A stretch of 64,000 nucleotides of DNA from Nitzschia sp. DOCU1 (GCA_951394045.1 OX596000.1:930001-994000), one strand, 5' to 3'. Positions 1 to 10,152 are shown, counted from the first letter of the stretch. A program made the numbers and translations. The notes: generated by a model not told the origin, from the sequence alone.

Positions 1-185
1 ACTTCCGTCCGACGTTGCAGAGTTGGCACATACTCAATATTAGCAAAACCGTATGATATCTATTAAAACTGCACGAAGTCCGCTACCTTTCTTCTCATTT
101 GAGCGACGAGATAATCCAGCCGGAAGGGGTCGTTTCGGTGGCTTGAATAGTGGGCCCCATTTCTAATTTACAGTGGTATACCACG

Positions 186-254
186 TGCGCGCCTCGAGCC
201 CCCAGGGCCCCCACGTGGGGCGTGGGGCCCGTGGGGCCCTGCCCCGCGCGAGGC
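186..254. repeat. GC-rich imperfect hairpin at a truncated LTR
   Basis: A very GC-rich stretch of C and G runs folds on itself: the left arm (about 190-213) and right arm (about 231-254) are imperfect reverse complements, with the right arm ending GCGCGAGGC. It starts exactly where the 3' LTR remnant of the neighbouring gypsy element stops. A perfect 12-bp palindrome, GTGGTATACCAC, lies just to the left near 172-183. No gene is seen in positions 1-185. The hairpin may mark a deletion or rearrangement breakpoint; that is inference. Confidence 0.55.
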
Positions 255-305
255 ACTAGACTAATAATCGTTCGAACGAGTCGACGTGTAAAGCAGTGTA
301 CTGCA
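255..305 (-). repeat. 3' LTR remnant of gypsy-1
   Basis: Positions 255-307 match 5422-5474 exactly over 53 bp. Read on the minus strand, both copies begin TGCAGTACACTGC. This copy directly follows a purine-rich tract (minus-strand reading of about 306-316, CATGGGGGCGG) that looks like a polypurine tract after the pol gene. It is therefore the start of the 3' LTR, cut after 51 bp, where the GC-rich hairpin begins. The matching copy at 5472 is the outer end of the 5' LTR. Confidence 0.7.
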
Positions 306-332
306 CCCGCCCCCATGACGGAGGGACAGGAC

Positions 333-2153
333 TTAACTATGATAAGGATGTATGTTACGAATGTTCCAAGTCTGAGTAACGGCACCCTTCTGGATACGTA
401 CTGTATCGTTGTCATTCACGGCAACTATTGGATACGGACCATCATACGGGTTAGCACCGAACTTATGTTGTTGGTCCTGCTTGATCATGATCTGTTGGCC
501 TACGCGATACTCATACGGCAATCGCGTTTTGTTTTCTGCAGCATTGTTCTTCGCAATGCGCTGCATCTTGCGCTCACGGATGAGCTTCCAGTTTGCTTCG
601 AAACGGGTGTTGAGAATAGCATCTCTACCGAATACTAGTTGCATCGGCGTAGCCTGTAGCGTGGTGTGGTATGTCGCGCGAACAGCGAACATCACAGCTG
701 CCAGGATTCCATCGAGTCCGACTGTATCGTCTGAGTGCTGCAGTTCAAACGTACGAATCATGTTCCCGATAGTTTGGTGTACTCGTTTGAGTATTGCATT
801 TGCCTGCGGATTTCTCGCAGTGATTGGGCGCGCAAGCACGCCGTAGTCTTCGCTGACCATTCGCCGGAATTCTCCCATGAACTCCATACCGTGGTCATAA
901 ATAACCTGTTGTGGCCACGGGTATCTCGTGAACCACGTCTTTTCGGCTAATTCGGCGATACTAAAAGCCTCCTTGTTGGGCACGCGAACCATCTCGAACC
1001 AGCCAGTTGCCGGGTCAATCATGGTAAGGCACCAAAGCTCGAGTTGTTTTTGTTTACCCTTATGTCGTTCACCCTGGTTAATTGAATAAGGGCCTATTAG
1101 GTGGACACAGAGAATTTCCCAAGGTTCGCTCTCAGGTTCCTTAATTGGCAGGTGCCCGTACTTAAGGGTCTTGCGTTTTGTTAATTGGCACAACCTGCAT
1201 TTCTTGCAGATGTCGACGACATCTGTTCGCAGACCTTTCCAGTAGAAATGCTGTCGAATCATGTGCTCCGTTCGCGTCTCGCCCGGATGGCACAGTGTCT
1301 CGTGGTACCACTCAATGCATCGGCATTGGAGTGACTGCAGAATAACTATCTTACTATCTCTAACTACTAGAGGACGTTTCTTACCGCCCCCACCAAAAAC
1401 CTTTACACTATATCTACTGTCCGACGCCACCTTCTGGAGTAGCGCAGTGTCTTTGTGCTGATGACGCATAATATACTTGTACGTGAGGGGGAAGATGCCC
1501 TCTGGCAATTCGTCGCCCCCAAAGTATTCTGCAAAATTGGCCTCAGTAAAGGATTTTTCGTCCTTACCGAGTCGACTAAGAGCATCCGCTACTACATTCG
1601 TTTCACCTTTAATGTAGACTAGTTCGGGACCATACTCTTTGAGGATGAGGCGCCAATGCATAACGCATTCAGTATTAAAGTTCTTATATGTGAGATTCTT
1701 ATGGTCCGTGTAGACGCGAATCTGTTGACCCAGGAGAATCGTACGAAACTCCTTGAGTGTCTCTACACTAGCTAGTAGTAGTTCACGCTCGGTAGTGGTA
1801 TACCGTGTTTGTGCGGGATTGAGCTTGCGACTATAGAATGCGATCGGTTTGCCGTTCTGCGAGATGACTGCGCCAAGCTGCGTGTCACTCGCGTCGGTAT
1901 GTGTATCGAACGGTAAATGAAAGTTCGGGTAAGTCAGGAGAACTTCCTTACTTATTATTTTCTTCATCGTGTCAAATGCATTTTGGTGCACGCCGGTCCA
2001 CTCCCACTTAGCCGTCTTCCACGTAAGTGATGCGAGCGGGGCGAGGATGTGCGAGCGGCGCACCCACATATCACGGTAATAATTCACGATACCGATGAAA
2101 GCGCGTAGTTCCTTTTTATTGCGCAGTGCGAGCATTGATTGAATTGCCTGCAC
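333..2153 (-). pseudogene. gypsy-1 pol, 3' part: RT end, RNase H, integrase
   Basis: This frame encodes the end of reverse transcriptase (NYYRDMW), an RNase H (THTDASDTQLGAVI, then a YTDHKNLTY motif), an H2C2 zinc finger (H-x-H ... CKKCRLCQ) and the integrase core. The core should hold D-D-E. Here the first Asp position reads VHLIGP (His), the second motif reads YDHGMEF (Asp kept), and the Glu position reads ILKRVHQ (Lys). The intact gypsy-2 has VDMIGP, HDNGPEF and IIEAVH at the same places. The C-terminal end carries the GPY/F-like region. The frame has no ATG-led gene structure of its own: it is the in-frame continuation of the protease/RT frame after two compensating indels. Confidence 0.85.
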
Positions 2154-2309
2154 TTTGGTTGCTACGGGTTGGATGCCATCTCGGGTAATCCAGTAGCCAA
2201 GTATTCGAGCTCCACTTTCGCGAAGAAGGACTTCTTGATGTTCACCTTACGTCCCGTGTCCTTCGGACGTTGTAGTACCACGTCGAGCTTCTCTAGGTGG
2301 TCGAGATAA

Positions 2310-2777
2310 CTACCCTTGGTAAGTACTAGGAGGTCGTCTATGTATGTATGTATGTATGTACTCTAGATCCGCGAACAGTGATGACATCTTTTCTTGAAAG
2401 ATATTGGGGCTATTGCTGAGTCCCATAGGTAGTCGTTGCATCTCATATTTTCCCCATGGGAAGACAAGAGTGCAAAGCCTCTTTGCATTCAGACTAAGTT
2501 CTACATGGTAGTAGCCCATGTTGAGGTCTAAACTAGTGGCGTACTGAAAACCTTCTAGTTTTAACAGTAGCTCTTGTATTTTTGGTAGTGGGAATGGCTT
2601 CCTCTTTATTCGCTTATTGAGTTCGCGAAAGTCGTTGATGAAATGTACCGTCTTGTCCTTCTTCGGGATGATAAACGACGGTGCCGCCCACTCAGAGCGG
2701 TTAACTTTCTTTAGTATGCCGACTGTGCAGAGGCGATCAGCCTCGTCGCGTAGCGTCTGTTCATATGCCTTCGGCAC
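2310..2777 (-). pseudogene. gypsy-1 pol, reverse transcriptase fingers and palm
   Basis: The frame holds RT blocks: a WAAPSFIIPKKD-like segment, FINDFRELN, LDLNMGYYHVEL and LPMGLSNSPNIFQ. It ends just at the catalytic YIDD loop, where a TATG microsatellite (2339-2360) has one unit more than the coding frame allows, so the Asp-Asp codons at 2338-2333 fall out of frame. The out-of-frame tail (about 2199-2338) still encodes recognisable RT sequence down to a missing base near 2197. The +4 and -1 changes sum to +3, and the downstream frame is indeed the same as this one. Confidence 0.85.
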
Positions 2778-3718
2778 TGGATATGGCCTTGCATGATAGC
2801 ATGATATGGCGTGACATTAGGCTTTAGCTCAATATCATAGGGCTCTCCTTTCCAAGTACCCAGCGTGCCGTCGAAGAGCGTCTCATGTTTCTGAAGTAGC
2901 GCCTTAAGAGCGCCTTTTTCTTCTTCAGACAGATGGTCCATCTCAGAGATTTTCTGCGGGATGTCAGCAGGGGCATATTTAGCATCTAATATTTGTTTAA
3001 TGCTGGTTGCGGCTTCTTCGGCGTAAGCTTGCCAGGCGTCTTCGTCGGGCGTCTCACCAAGTGTTTTCATGGCGATGGCAGCCAAATCCCATTCAACTTC
3101 CCTTGACGCGAAATCAAACTTGACACCTAGTTCTTGCAGAAGATCTCTGCCAATGATCATATTGTAGTTGCCAAGGTCGGGTGTCACCTGGAAGACCCAT
3201 TCGACTACCCTATTGGCATGGAATTCAGGAAGTTTGAATTGAATTTTCACTTTGCGGTGAGTCTCGACGACACCGCCAGCTGTCGTGAAGGTGGTTCTCG
3301 ATGGTGTCATTCTGACACGTAGTTTCTTGACATGCTTCTCGGAGATTAGTCCTCGTGATGCTCCAGAGTCTAGTAGCGTCGTCAACACTGCCGCTTTGGC
3401 TTGGCCTAGGCGCATGTTGATTTGCACAAAACAATACGGGATTTCATCTGGCGCGGTTTTCTGGCATTTTGGTGAGCTCCGGTTGTACAGTCGTGTTATT
3501 GCGTGCGCTTCTGCCGCGATACAGTAATTAATGCATTGGTCCAACGAGGCAAAGATCTCGCCCGGCTCGGATGGTATATAGGCGGATCGGCGTGCATGTT
3601 GTGCCCCATCGCGTTGCTCATGGAAAACGAAAACTTCGTCACATCCGCAATTTTTGCGTTTCCCGCCTACTCTTTCAGAGACTTTGTAATAGAATAACTC
3701 GTCCTTATCATTATGCAT
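2711..3718 (-). pseudogene. gypsy-1 pol, protease and linker
   Basis: A retropepsin is visible from its DSGAS active-site motif and the later IIGRDLL motif. The linker before RT contains TLFDGTLG and ELKPNVTPYHA, both typical of gypsy pol. The frame goes wrong at 2791-2806, where the 8-mer GCATGATA (plus strand) is present twice in tandem; removing one copy would rejoin this frame to RT. At its 5' end the frame runs without a stop back to the UGA that ends gag (3755-3757). Confidence 0.85.
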
Positions 3719-3754
3719 TAAAGTAGATTTTTCGTGTACAACTCGCTCACACCT

Positions 3755-4756
3755 TCAGTTTTCATCGTCACTAGCCACAAGGTTAGCAAGAAGTTCATCC
3801 ACATTGAAGGTTTCCTCATCGGGCGGGTCCACCGCCTTGCGCTTGCGTTTGTCCTTGACCGCGTCCTTGACCATGTTTTGAATCATGGCATGCAACTCTT
3901 CTTTCTTATTGTTTCCGCCATCATCACGGACCCAAGTGCGGTTACTGTAATGTGGCTTCTTTTCGCCATTCTTGATGAAGTTGCCATGCGGGGCGGCCAT
4001 CTTCTGGGCCTGCGCCACCACCATCTTGCAATCCCCAGTGTTGTGGGACCAGTTGGGGCCATGGTAGGCACATTTAAAGGGAGGAGCCTTATCGTTGTGG
4101 CCGCGCTTAGCAGCGGCCTTCAAGTGATCCATTCGCGGGTCTCGCTTCCCCTTCGGAGGATGGGCACCATCTGGCTTTGGCTTACGGATGTGGTTGGCTT
4201 CGTGAATCTTTTCGGTGAATTCAAAACGTTCGCAGAACTGGGTAAACTCGTCCAATGTATGCTCAATCGGTTCAAAGCCTTGCAAAATCATCTGTTGACG
4301 CCAGCTACTTGGGATGGCAAATTCCGCGTGCTCAATGATCTCGTCATTCGGGAGCTTGTTGCGATCTCCACGGGTCATATCAAACATCGTCAAATAGTTG
4401 TTGAGTTGTTGGAACCGACTGATGTACTCCTTCATAGTCATCTCTGCTGGCTTGCGGCACAAGCGGCGCATGTAGCGTTTCTGGGTTTGAAGGGCTCGAG
4501 CGGGAAGAACGTAGTTAGTCACTCCTTGGAGTGTAACTTTCAGATTCTGAATCGTTTCGTTCCCAACGGTCGCTGCTGTCTCTTCGAACCTGGCAAGGGC
4601 CTTTCCGGTGAGGATACGGCGATAAAAATTGTACCTCTGGGGACCAGTAGTCAGGTTCTGACCCTTGATCACCTTATCCGCCTTGATTTGCAAGCGGAAC
4701 CAGGTCTCGGCTGACTCGTCGCCGTTGAAGGGCAGAATCGAGAGCTCAAACGGCAT
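3755..4756 (-). CDS. gypsy-1 gag
   Basis: A 333-residue capsid/nucleocapsid protein. The N-terminal half matches the retrotransposon gag pattern (AETWFRLQIKADKVI, LARFEETA, MKEYISRFQQLNNYL). Near residues 225-245 a Cys/His cluster (KCAYHG ... SHNTGDC) looks like a variant zinc knuckle. The C-terminus is basic, then acidic. The start used is the ATG at 4756. Another frame, 4669-4923, opens upstream with a basic N-terminus that would fit a longer gag, so a small indel near 4757-4762 is possible. The stop is UGA, in frame with pol. Confidence 0.75.
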   Translation of the reverse strand: MPFELSILPFNGDESAETWFRLQIKADKVIKGQNLTTGPQRYNFYRRILTGKALARFEETAATVGNETIQNLKVTLQGVTNYVLPARALQTQKRYMRRLCRKPAEMTMKEYISRFQQLNNYLTMFDMTRGDRNKLPNDEIIEHAEFAIPSSWRQQMILQGFEPIEHTLDEFTQFCERFEFTEKIHEANHIRKPKPDGAHPPKGKRDPRMDHLKAAAKRGHNDKAPPFKCAYHGPNWSHNTGDCKMVVAQAQKMAAPHGNFIKNGEKKPHYSNRTWVRDDGGNNKKEELHAMIQNMVKDAVKDKRKRKAVDPPDEETFNVDELLANLVASDDEN

Positions 4757-4944
4757 TTGAAGGTCACGAGCTTCTCTTTGTTCACGATTACCTCCGGCTC
4801 ACGTTGGATAGGGATTGGAGCACGTTGAAAACCTCTTTTCATCATGTCGTTCCGGGGGATAGCGGCGACAGCCGCGACGGCTGTGTTTGCAATCTTCATC
4901 TTGATTAGTTTAGTCTTGATCACGACGATTGTCGTGGAGTGTTA

Positions 4945-5472
4945 ACACTATGCACTACGTCGTTTGTAGGATCGAAATAGTTGTGAAAATTATGACTAGC
5001 TTTAGGAATAACCTTTCTCATCATGTAAAGTTGTCTCGTAGCCTCTCGTAGTTCTAGTAGGTTCGAGACATTGACATTCATTGACAACAATCCGAAATGG
5101 AGGTCGATGCATCTTGTAGTAGACTAGCTATGACGTTCCACTAGGGTTCCTTGGGCGTTGTCAGCCACTCTGGAATAAAGTATAGTTACCTCAATGTCAT
5201 CGAGGTGCCAGATCTTAGATGGCATTGACACTACTAGGATCTCATCAGCACACGACTAGCTGGAATCATGCGCAATGCTTTCATCATGCGATGTCACGTC
5301 ATCGGTGACGTCAATAGGTAATGGGCCTTGTCCGATGATGTCCAAGACCGGCCTGGCGTCCGCGTCCGTGTGCGGCGCTCTTGTCATGCCACGTCATCAC
5401 ACATGATGTTGCACATGACTAACTAGACTAATAATCGTTCGAACGAGTCGACGTGTAAAGCAGTGTACTGCA
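4945..5472 (-). repeat. 5' LTR of gypsy-1
   Basis: The outer end at 5472 (TGCAGTACACTGC on the minus strand) is fixed by the 53-bp match to the 3' LTR stub at 255-307. The inner end is only estimated: the LTR should finish before the gag leader, where the minus strand reads GTTAACA near 4945. The LTR holds a perfect CRE-type palindrome TGACGTCA at 5306-5313 and other ACGTCAT half-sites, plausible promoter elements. A short palindrome (CACGAC ... GTCGTG, 4921-4936) lies just inside. Confidence 0.5.
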
Positions 5473-5474
5473 CC

Positions 5475-6535
5475 GGTGCATAGGTTTCCTTGTAGTGCAC
5501 CGTAGACCATCTTGGAACCATCGATGTTGCATCTGGCCTTGTACTTTTTGATCTCTTTTGTTCGAATATCTTGCTTGCGCCGTAGTTGCCACACAGCCTT
5601 TAGAATCTTGGCTCCCTCTGGAACTTTGCTTCTTCTCCGGAGGGTGTAGAGTCCCTTTGAGATTTGCTCCTCAATTTCAGTCTCCATTGCCTGACCGAAG
5701 TGCTCCCAATCTGGTTGTCGCATTGCCTCGTGCAAATAGAGCGTATCCGGATCTGCTTTCGCTTTTAGCAAGTAGATATCTGCACTGTGGTCATCGTCGT
5801 CACGTGGGAATAGAGCCTGGTAGGAGAATATCTCACCCGTAGCTCTGCTGCTCTCCTCTATCTCCACAGCTTGCGCTTCGATGAGCCGCTCCACAGGTTT
5901 GTGTTTGCGTTGTGATCATGAGTTTGTGTTGGAATTTTGTTGTGGTCAGCCATGCTCGAGTGTGCTCCCGTGTCAGTATCTGGGGCTAAATCAGCTCCGT
6001 TTGAGGGTGCAGGCTTGCCTTGCTCGCTGCCCACAGCTCCCTCTGGTGGGTACTCAGCTGGTACCTCTTTGAATGCCGCGCGCTCGGGCGTCCCTTCTCC
6101 GCGCTTGCCTGTTTGTGTCAACTTTTTGCTGACGCTTGTAACACTTTCGCCATCCAACTGTCGGGATGATTGCTGTTGCTTAGCGAGGGCTTTCGCTTGC
6201 TCTTCGTTGCGCACCAATCCTGCCTTGACCTGCCACATGGACATATGCTTTGTCCCTTTGCTGTATAGCTGCTTTATGGTGTCGAAGTGTGGGTCAAACT
6301 TGACATGATATTGTGGTGAGACCAAGCCGGTCTCTGGGTTTAGTACCAGCGCCATGTTGCAATTGTGATGCAGAGATCGTCCTAGGTAAATTCCGACTCG
6401 AGATCGATCCTTCCACTTGTGATGGATTCGTGTGCTGCCTCTCAAGCTTGGGTCCAGCTTGTATACAGGGCATCCGAACTTCCGCTCGGTTATCCGACAA
6501 CTTGCTTCGCCACGGTCGCTTCGTTGCCTTTCCAA
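5475..6535 (-). pseudogene. copia integrase C-terminus and truncated RT
   Basis: Two overlapping frames (5858-6535 and 5397-5894) carry the integrase C-terminal region (KWKDRSRVGIYLGRS, ALVLNPETGLVSPQYHV), a linker rich in Gln and Ser, and the start of RT (MRQPDWEHFGQAMETEI, IKKYKARCNIDGSKMVYG). The ETYAP block of RT appears only in a shifted frame at 5475-5490, so there is an indel there too. RT ends at the gypsy-1 LTR. Upstream, FGCPVYKLDPSLRG follows almost directly on the pre-integrase zinc motif, so the D-D-E core is deleted. Confidence 0.8.
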
Positions 6536-6571
6536 ACATGCAGGCCATACAGAGTGGAATGCGACACCTTG

Positions 6572-7480
6572 CTAGCCGTCTCGGAATGGTTCCTTGCTTT
6601 GCCATCTCTTGTAGTTTTGAGAAGTGGCGTGACCAAAGTTGTTGTGAATGTCGAGCAGTTGTGCCTCGTCGGTCGGCTTTGGAGGGAAGTTTTCATCTTG
6701 CTTGATGAGATTTGGAGTGGCAGATCGTAGATTGGTGTTTGGCAAGTGGCTTTCCGTCCACTGTTCATCCTCATCCCCCCTGGCACTTGGCAAACTCGAA
6801 TCATCGTCACTGCTGGAGTTCTCGTCATCCGAAATCATGGTGGCGTCAAACGCAATGGGATAGTCTCGCAAGGTTGGGTCGTCAAAGCCTGCCTCGGCAC
6901 AGTAGGCCACAAAACGATCGTAGGATGGCGCCGTTCGAATTGTAGCCACATTGGTCCGCGGGTCAAAGCATATGGTCCGTCGATGTGGACCCCATTGCAA
7001 AACAACCTTGTCGGCGTCGGTAGTTTCGGTTGCTGGTCCTAACTTTTGCTTTCGTAGCTCCTGAGCCCAATGCTGTGGGCTGAACAACCTATCCTTGCTC
7101 CTAGGTACGTAGTAGGAGTTTGGAAGTCGAAACTTGTGGATCATGCCATTGTCATCTTCGAGTCGGATGACAGTGGTTCCAGTCATCACACCTGTAACTC
7201 GTTGACCACCAAATCCTCTCACAACTTTTCCTGAATCGCTCAGGGGACCCTCAAAGTCGTTGATATCGCCTGATATGAACGCCGTGGCTCGATTGTCGAT
7301 GCCAAGTTTTCTTGAATCGGAGTCCAAGACAAAGTCGGTCTCGTCTGGACGGCTCGTTGCTGCTTGCTTGGCCAGGATGGCTTCGAACGCCAGTAGTAGC
7401 TCGACTAGGGCTCCCTCTGAGGCTGGACCCCTTTCCTTGTGTAGAATTTCCGTCACCATGGACACAAATTGCTTCTCCAA
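6572..7480 (-). pseudogene. copia protease and GAG-pre-integrase
   Basis: The protease region carries SRKLGIDNRATAF, in the CoDi-like form where IDN-x-A replaces the usual D[ST]G, followed by LPNSYYVPRSKDRLFSPQHWAQ. Next comes the GAG-pre-integrase motif LLDIHNNFGHAT. A shifted frame (6294-6605) adds RCRIPLCMACMFGKAT, the CxxC half of the zinc motif. The integrase core that should follow is absent. Confidence 0.75.
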
Positions 7481-7507
7481 TGCTCTTCGTTTCCATCTTA
7501 GTTGCCA

Positions 7508-7720
7508 TTAGCGGAATGCCTCTCGCGGTGTTGGTAGTCGTTTGCGCCACGCTTTCAGGTACGCCAAATACTGTGCCATTCTGTATCGCCATCGGTATCG
7601 CTTGGGCACATATCGGACGTAGCCGTCATTAGCGTAGAACAACACCCAGATCAAGACAATAGTGTAGGCTAACCCAAAGTAAATCCACACGAGTAGCCTT
7701 GACACTAGTGCCAGTCGCAT
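7508..7720 (-). pseudogene. copia polyprotein hydrophobic segment
   Basis: A 70-residue frame between the gag zinc-knuckle region and the protease has a strongly hydrophobic stretch (WIYFGLAYTIVLIWVLF) followed by a basic region and the ending TPTPREAFR-like LPTPREAFR. A membrane-spanning segment at this place is seen in copia polyproteins of diatoms, so I treat it as part of the element and not as a separate gene. It is out of frame with both neighbours. Confidence 0.55.
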
Positions 7721-7732
7721 TCGAGTCCACAG

Positions 7733-9885
7733 TCACTCGTCGTCGGATGACTCCTCCGAATACTGGGCAATGGCCGCCGTGGCACGGACCAGCTTTGGGT
7801 CATTCTTGTCGAATGATACTTTCTTGCCTTTGTCGTCAGGCTTGCGCTTGCTCTCGGATTTTGCAAACTTATTTTTATTCGGCTTGTCGGTTCCTTTGCC
7901 TTTGCAGTCTTCAGGATGGTGAGTGACCCATTTCTCATGGTTCTTGCACCAGTAGTACCAAGCCTTTCCGTTGTACTGCTTCTCCTTAGGTTCATTGTCC
8001 TTCGGAGGCTTGTACATCCATGGCTCCGGTTCATATTGCTTGCGATTGCCTTTGCCTGACTGCTTTCCCTTTTGTTTATTGTTGTCGCACTTGCCTTCTT
8101 TGCCTGCCTTCTTGTTTTGGTTCAGTAGCTTGTTGAGTCTGGCTTGGAGGGTGACAATTTTCTCTTCTGACGCTGATGGTGCGTTCCAGGTCCCTTTTTC
8201 CTTCAGGATCTTGAATCGGGTTTCGGCAAGTTGCATGAGTGTTTCCGGCTCCAGGTTGATGCTCCCTTCTTTGTAGGAACTCTCCTTCACTTGGATGTAC
8301 TGGGCAAAGTTCTCATCCTTGACGGAGCGGTACGCCTTGAAGAGGTTATTCAGCAGGGCGTGGGTCTCTTGTCCTCTGGCTCACAGCACTTCCAGTTGAG
8401 TCTTGACATGTTGATTGAGTTTCTCAATGTCGTAGTCGACCGTCGCCAGGTATGTGTCAAGCGAGTTGAGAGCGTTCCTGATGCTGTGAGTGGTCGCATT
8501 GGTATCGATAACGCTTTGTCTGGATGATTGTTTTGAGGAATAGGACGCCAGACTTGATTCTGTTGACCGTGTACTCGCTCTCTCGCAGCGTGACTTTGCT
8601 GAGACCGATGGTAGAGAGGGTTGACTCAAGGCATGAGGCCCTCCCTTATGGTCCGAGAACCCATTTCCGAGAAGTGCTCCCGGGAAGTGCCATTCACTTC
8701 TCGGAGAACTTCTCGTGCGTCTCCGTCCTTATGGTTCATGTGAACGAGAACACGAAAAATAATAGTCGAATGGGTCTACTAAATTTCGTCGAATGGGTCA
8801 TATTGGGTCAAACGGGTCCGACAATATTTTGTCCCATCCCATCACATCTTCCTTTCACCGTCATTGCCATGCTGGTAGTAACAATCCTGGCGATTCATTA
8901 CAATAAAAAATTTACAACCATATCAAAAAAGAAGAACGAAAGAGAACTGATAGTAATATTCAATCAGGTAGTAAGACTCAGTTTTCCGGCGGGAAGAGGA
9001 TGATGAAAGAGTGACAACAAACCCTGTGCTTTCTTGCCTACACAATGAGCTCCACAGATGTCTCCACTGAAAACGAAGTCTAATGGATAATGGATATTGA
9101 ATTAAATTAAGTCTAAATGAAGTCTTACAGCCTTCTGATGTTCGTTCTCCATGAAAACATTTGAGCAAACGGTATCATGGCAACGGAAGGACGTTGTGTC
9201 ATGATGAATAGTGGTAATTGTGTGTGACGGACTAACAGGATTCCTAAAATGCACTTCTCAGAAATCTTCTCGGGCTCCCGAGAAGTGAGGCATCTTCTCG
9301 GAGATTGTGGAGCTTATTTAGTTCTCCCGAGAAGTTTTTTGCTTCTCGTTCTCGGAAATGGCCCCATAAGGACGGTGCGCACAAGTTTTCCAAGAACGAG
9401 TAGTGCATGCGCACTTCTCGGAGAGCGGTTCTTGGAAACGATAAGGGGCGGCATGAGTAGAGATGCATGGAATCTTGCGCAGCTCGACATTCCTGATCAA
9501 TGTATGTCGCGGCAACTTGCTTGAGGTAATCGTAGGTGAACGTTCCATGGTACTTGATGAAGTCCTTGCCGTTTCCCACATGTTGTCCTGGCACATCCAG
9601 AATAAACAGGACTGAGTCATTCCACCCATACTGGGTACTGCGGCTGTCAAGCAGTTTCAGGATAACTCGAAGTCCATCGGCGGTGCAATCGAATTTCTGG
9701 TCACAGAGCGGCTTGGTGGCTCCGACCCAGATCGATCTGCCTTCCTTGGTGCTGTAGTCGATGACATGGTCGTTGTTGATTCTCGCTGGAGTCAAAGCGA
9801 ATGGGACGTTTGCATTTGCCGCTGCAGGAGGCTGGTCATCGCCATTGTTGACAGGGTCTTGAAAGTTTTCGTTGTTGTCCGCCAT
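7733..9885 (-). pseudogene. copia gag, split by an insertion
   Basis: The N-terminal part (9458-9885) begins at the ATG at 9885 and ends at MHLYSC. It resumes left of the 8638-9449 insertion (8381-8629) with IDTNATTHSIRNALNSLD, and ends in 7733-8290 with LMQLAETRFKILKEKGTWNAP and a nucleocapsid-like part with HP-x-DC (YYWCKNHEKWVTHHPEDC). At least one further frameshift lies near 8500-8520 and a stop near 8380. Before the insertions this was one continuous gag. Confidence 0.8.
8638..9449. mobile_element. Non-autonomous hAT-like DNA transposon
   Basis: An 812-bp insertion in copia gag, bounded by an exact 8-bp duplication GGCATGAG (8630-8637 and 9450-9457). The ends are imperfect inverted repeats: left GCCCTCCCTTATGG and right, reverse-complemented, GCCCCTTATCG, followed on both sides by a CCGAGAAGTGC block. 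Both subterminal regions are packed with the motif CTTCTCGG and its complement, as expected for transposase-binding sites. There is no transposase ORF. An 8-bp duplication is typical of the hAT superfamily; P and Merlin elements are alternatives. Confidence 0.8.
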
Positions 9886-9959
9886 CTAGCTCGATAGCTT
9901 TACCGTAGCTTCGGTTTACTTCTTCTTAGCGCAGAGGAAGCGTGTTACAATTCGGTAGT

Positions 9960-10152
9960 TCCTAGCTCGGCGGCTACTCGAATTGGGGCTCAATGAACTA
10001 GCTTGTTCTATAGTGAAATTAATGAGCTATTCAGTTTAGAGTGCAATGTAGAGTCCGTCGCCTTTTAGAATTCGATCTCTCTCCATAGGCGTCTTAGTCA
10101 GTCGTATTTGAGTCGTGGAACTGGACTCGTGTTGAATCGTATTATTCCAACA
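9960..10152 (-). repeat. Probable 5' LTR of the copia element
   Basis: On the minus strand the sequence from 10152 begins TGTTGGAATAATACG, a very common start for copia LTRs. It lies about 270 bp upstream of gag. The inner end could not be fixed and no matching 3' LTR remains, so the boundary near 9960 is a guess. The rest of 9886-10346 holds no gene; it includes an A/T-rich patch near 10160-10195 and the promoter side of the glycosyltransferase gene. Confidence 0.4.

Larger units (their letters stand above)
255..5472 (-). mobile_element. Degenerate Ty3/gypsy LTR retrotransposon (gypsy-1)
   Basis: Reading leftwards the element has a 5' LTR (from 5472), gag, protease, reverse transcriptase, RNase H, integrase and a 51-bp 3' LTR stub. 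It lies in the same orientation as a copia element and is inserted in that element's reverse transcriptase. Pol is broken three times (8-bp duplication at 2791-2806, one extra 4-bp repeat unit at 2339-2360, one missing base near 2197), and two integrase catalytic residues are replaced. It cannot be autonomous. Its gag and pol share a frame with a single UGA between them, as in the intact gypsy-2 at 44651-49679. Confidence 0.88.
5473..10152 (-). mobile_element. Degenerate Ty1/copia (CoDi-like) retrotransposon
   Basis: On the minus strand, in order: LTR start TGTTGG at 10152, gag, zinc-knuckle region, a hydrophobic segment, protease, GAG-pre-integrase, C-terminal integrase and the beginning of RT. 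RT stops at 5473, where gypsy-1 begins, and no copia sequence was recognised on the far side of gypsy-1. The integrase catalytic core is missing. Gag is split by a hAT-like insertion at 8638-9449, and there are frameshifts. The polyprotein style, including the hydrophobic stretch between gag and protease, fits copia elements known from diatoms. Confidence 0.85.

Noticed and set aside
3734..4714. Plus-strand ORF of 326 codons over gypsy-1 gag
   Set aside because: It is a shadow of the gag gene on the other strand, with no homology of its own.
255..5474. CRISPR-like or phage attachment interpretation of the 53-bp repeat pair
   Set aside because: The copies flank a gypsy element at the positions expected of LTR starts, next to a polypurine tract.
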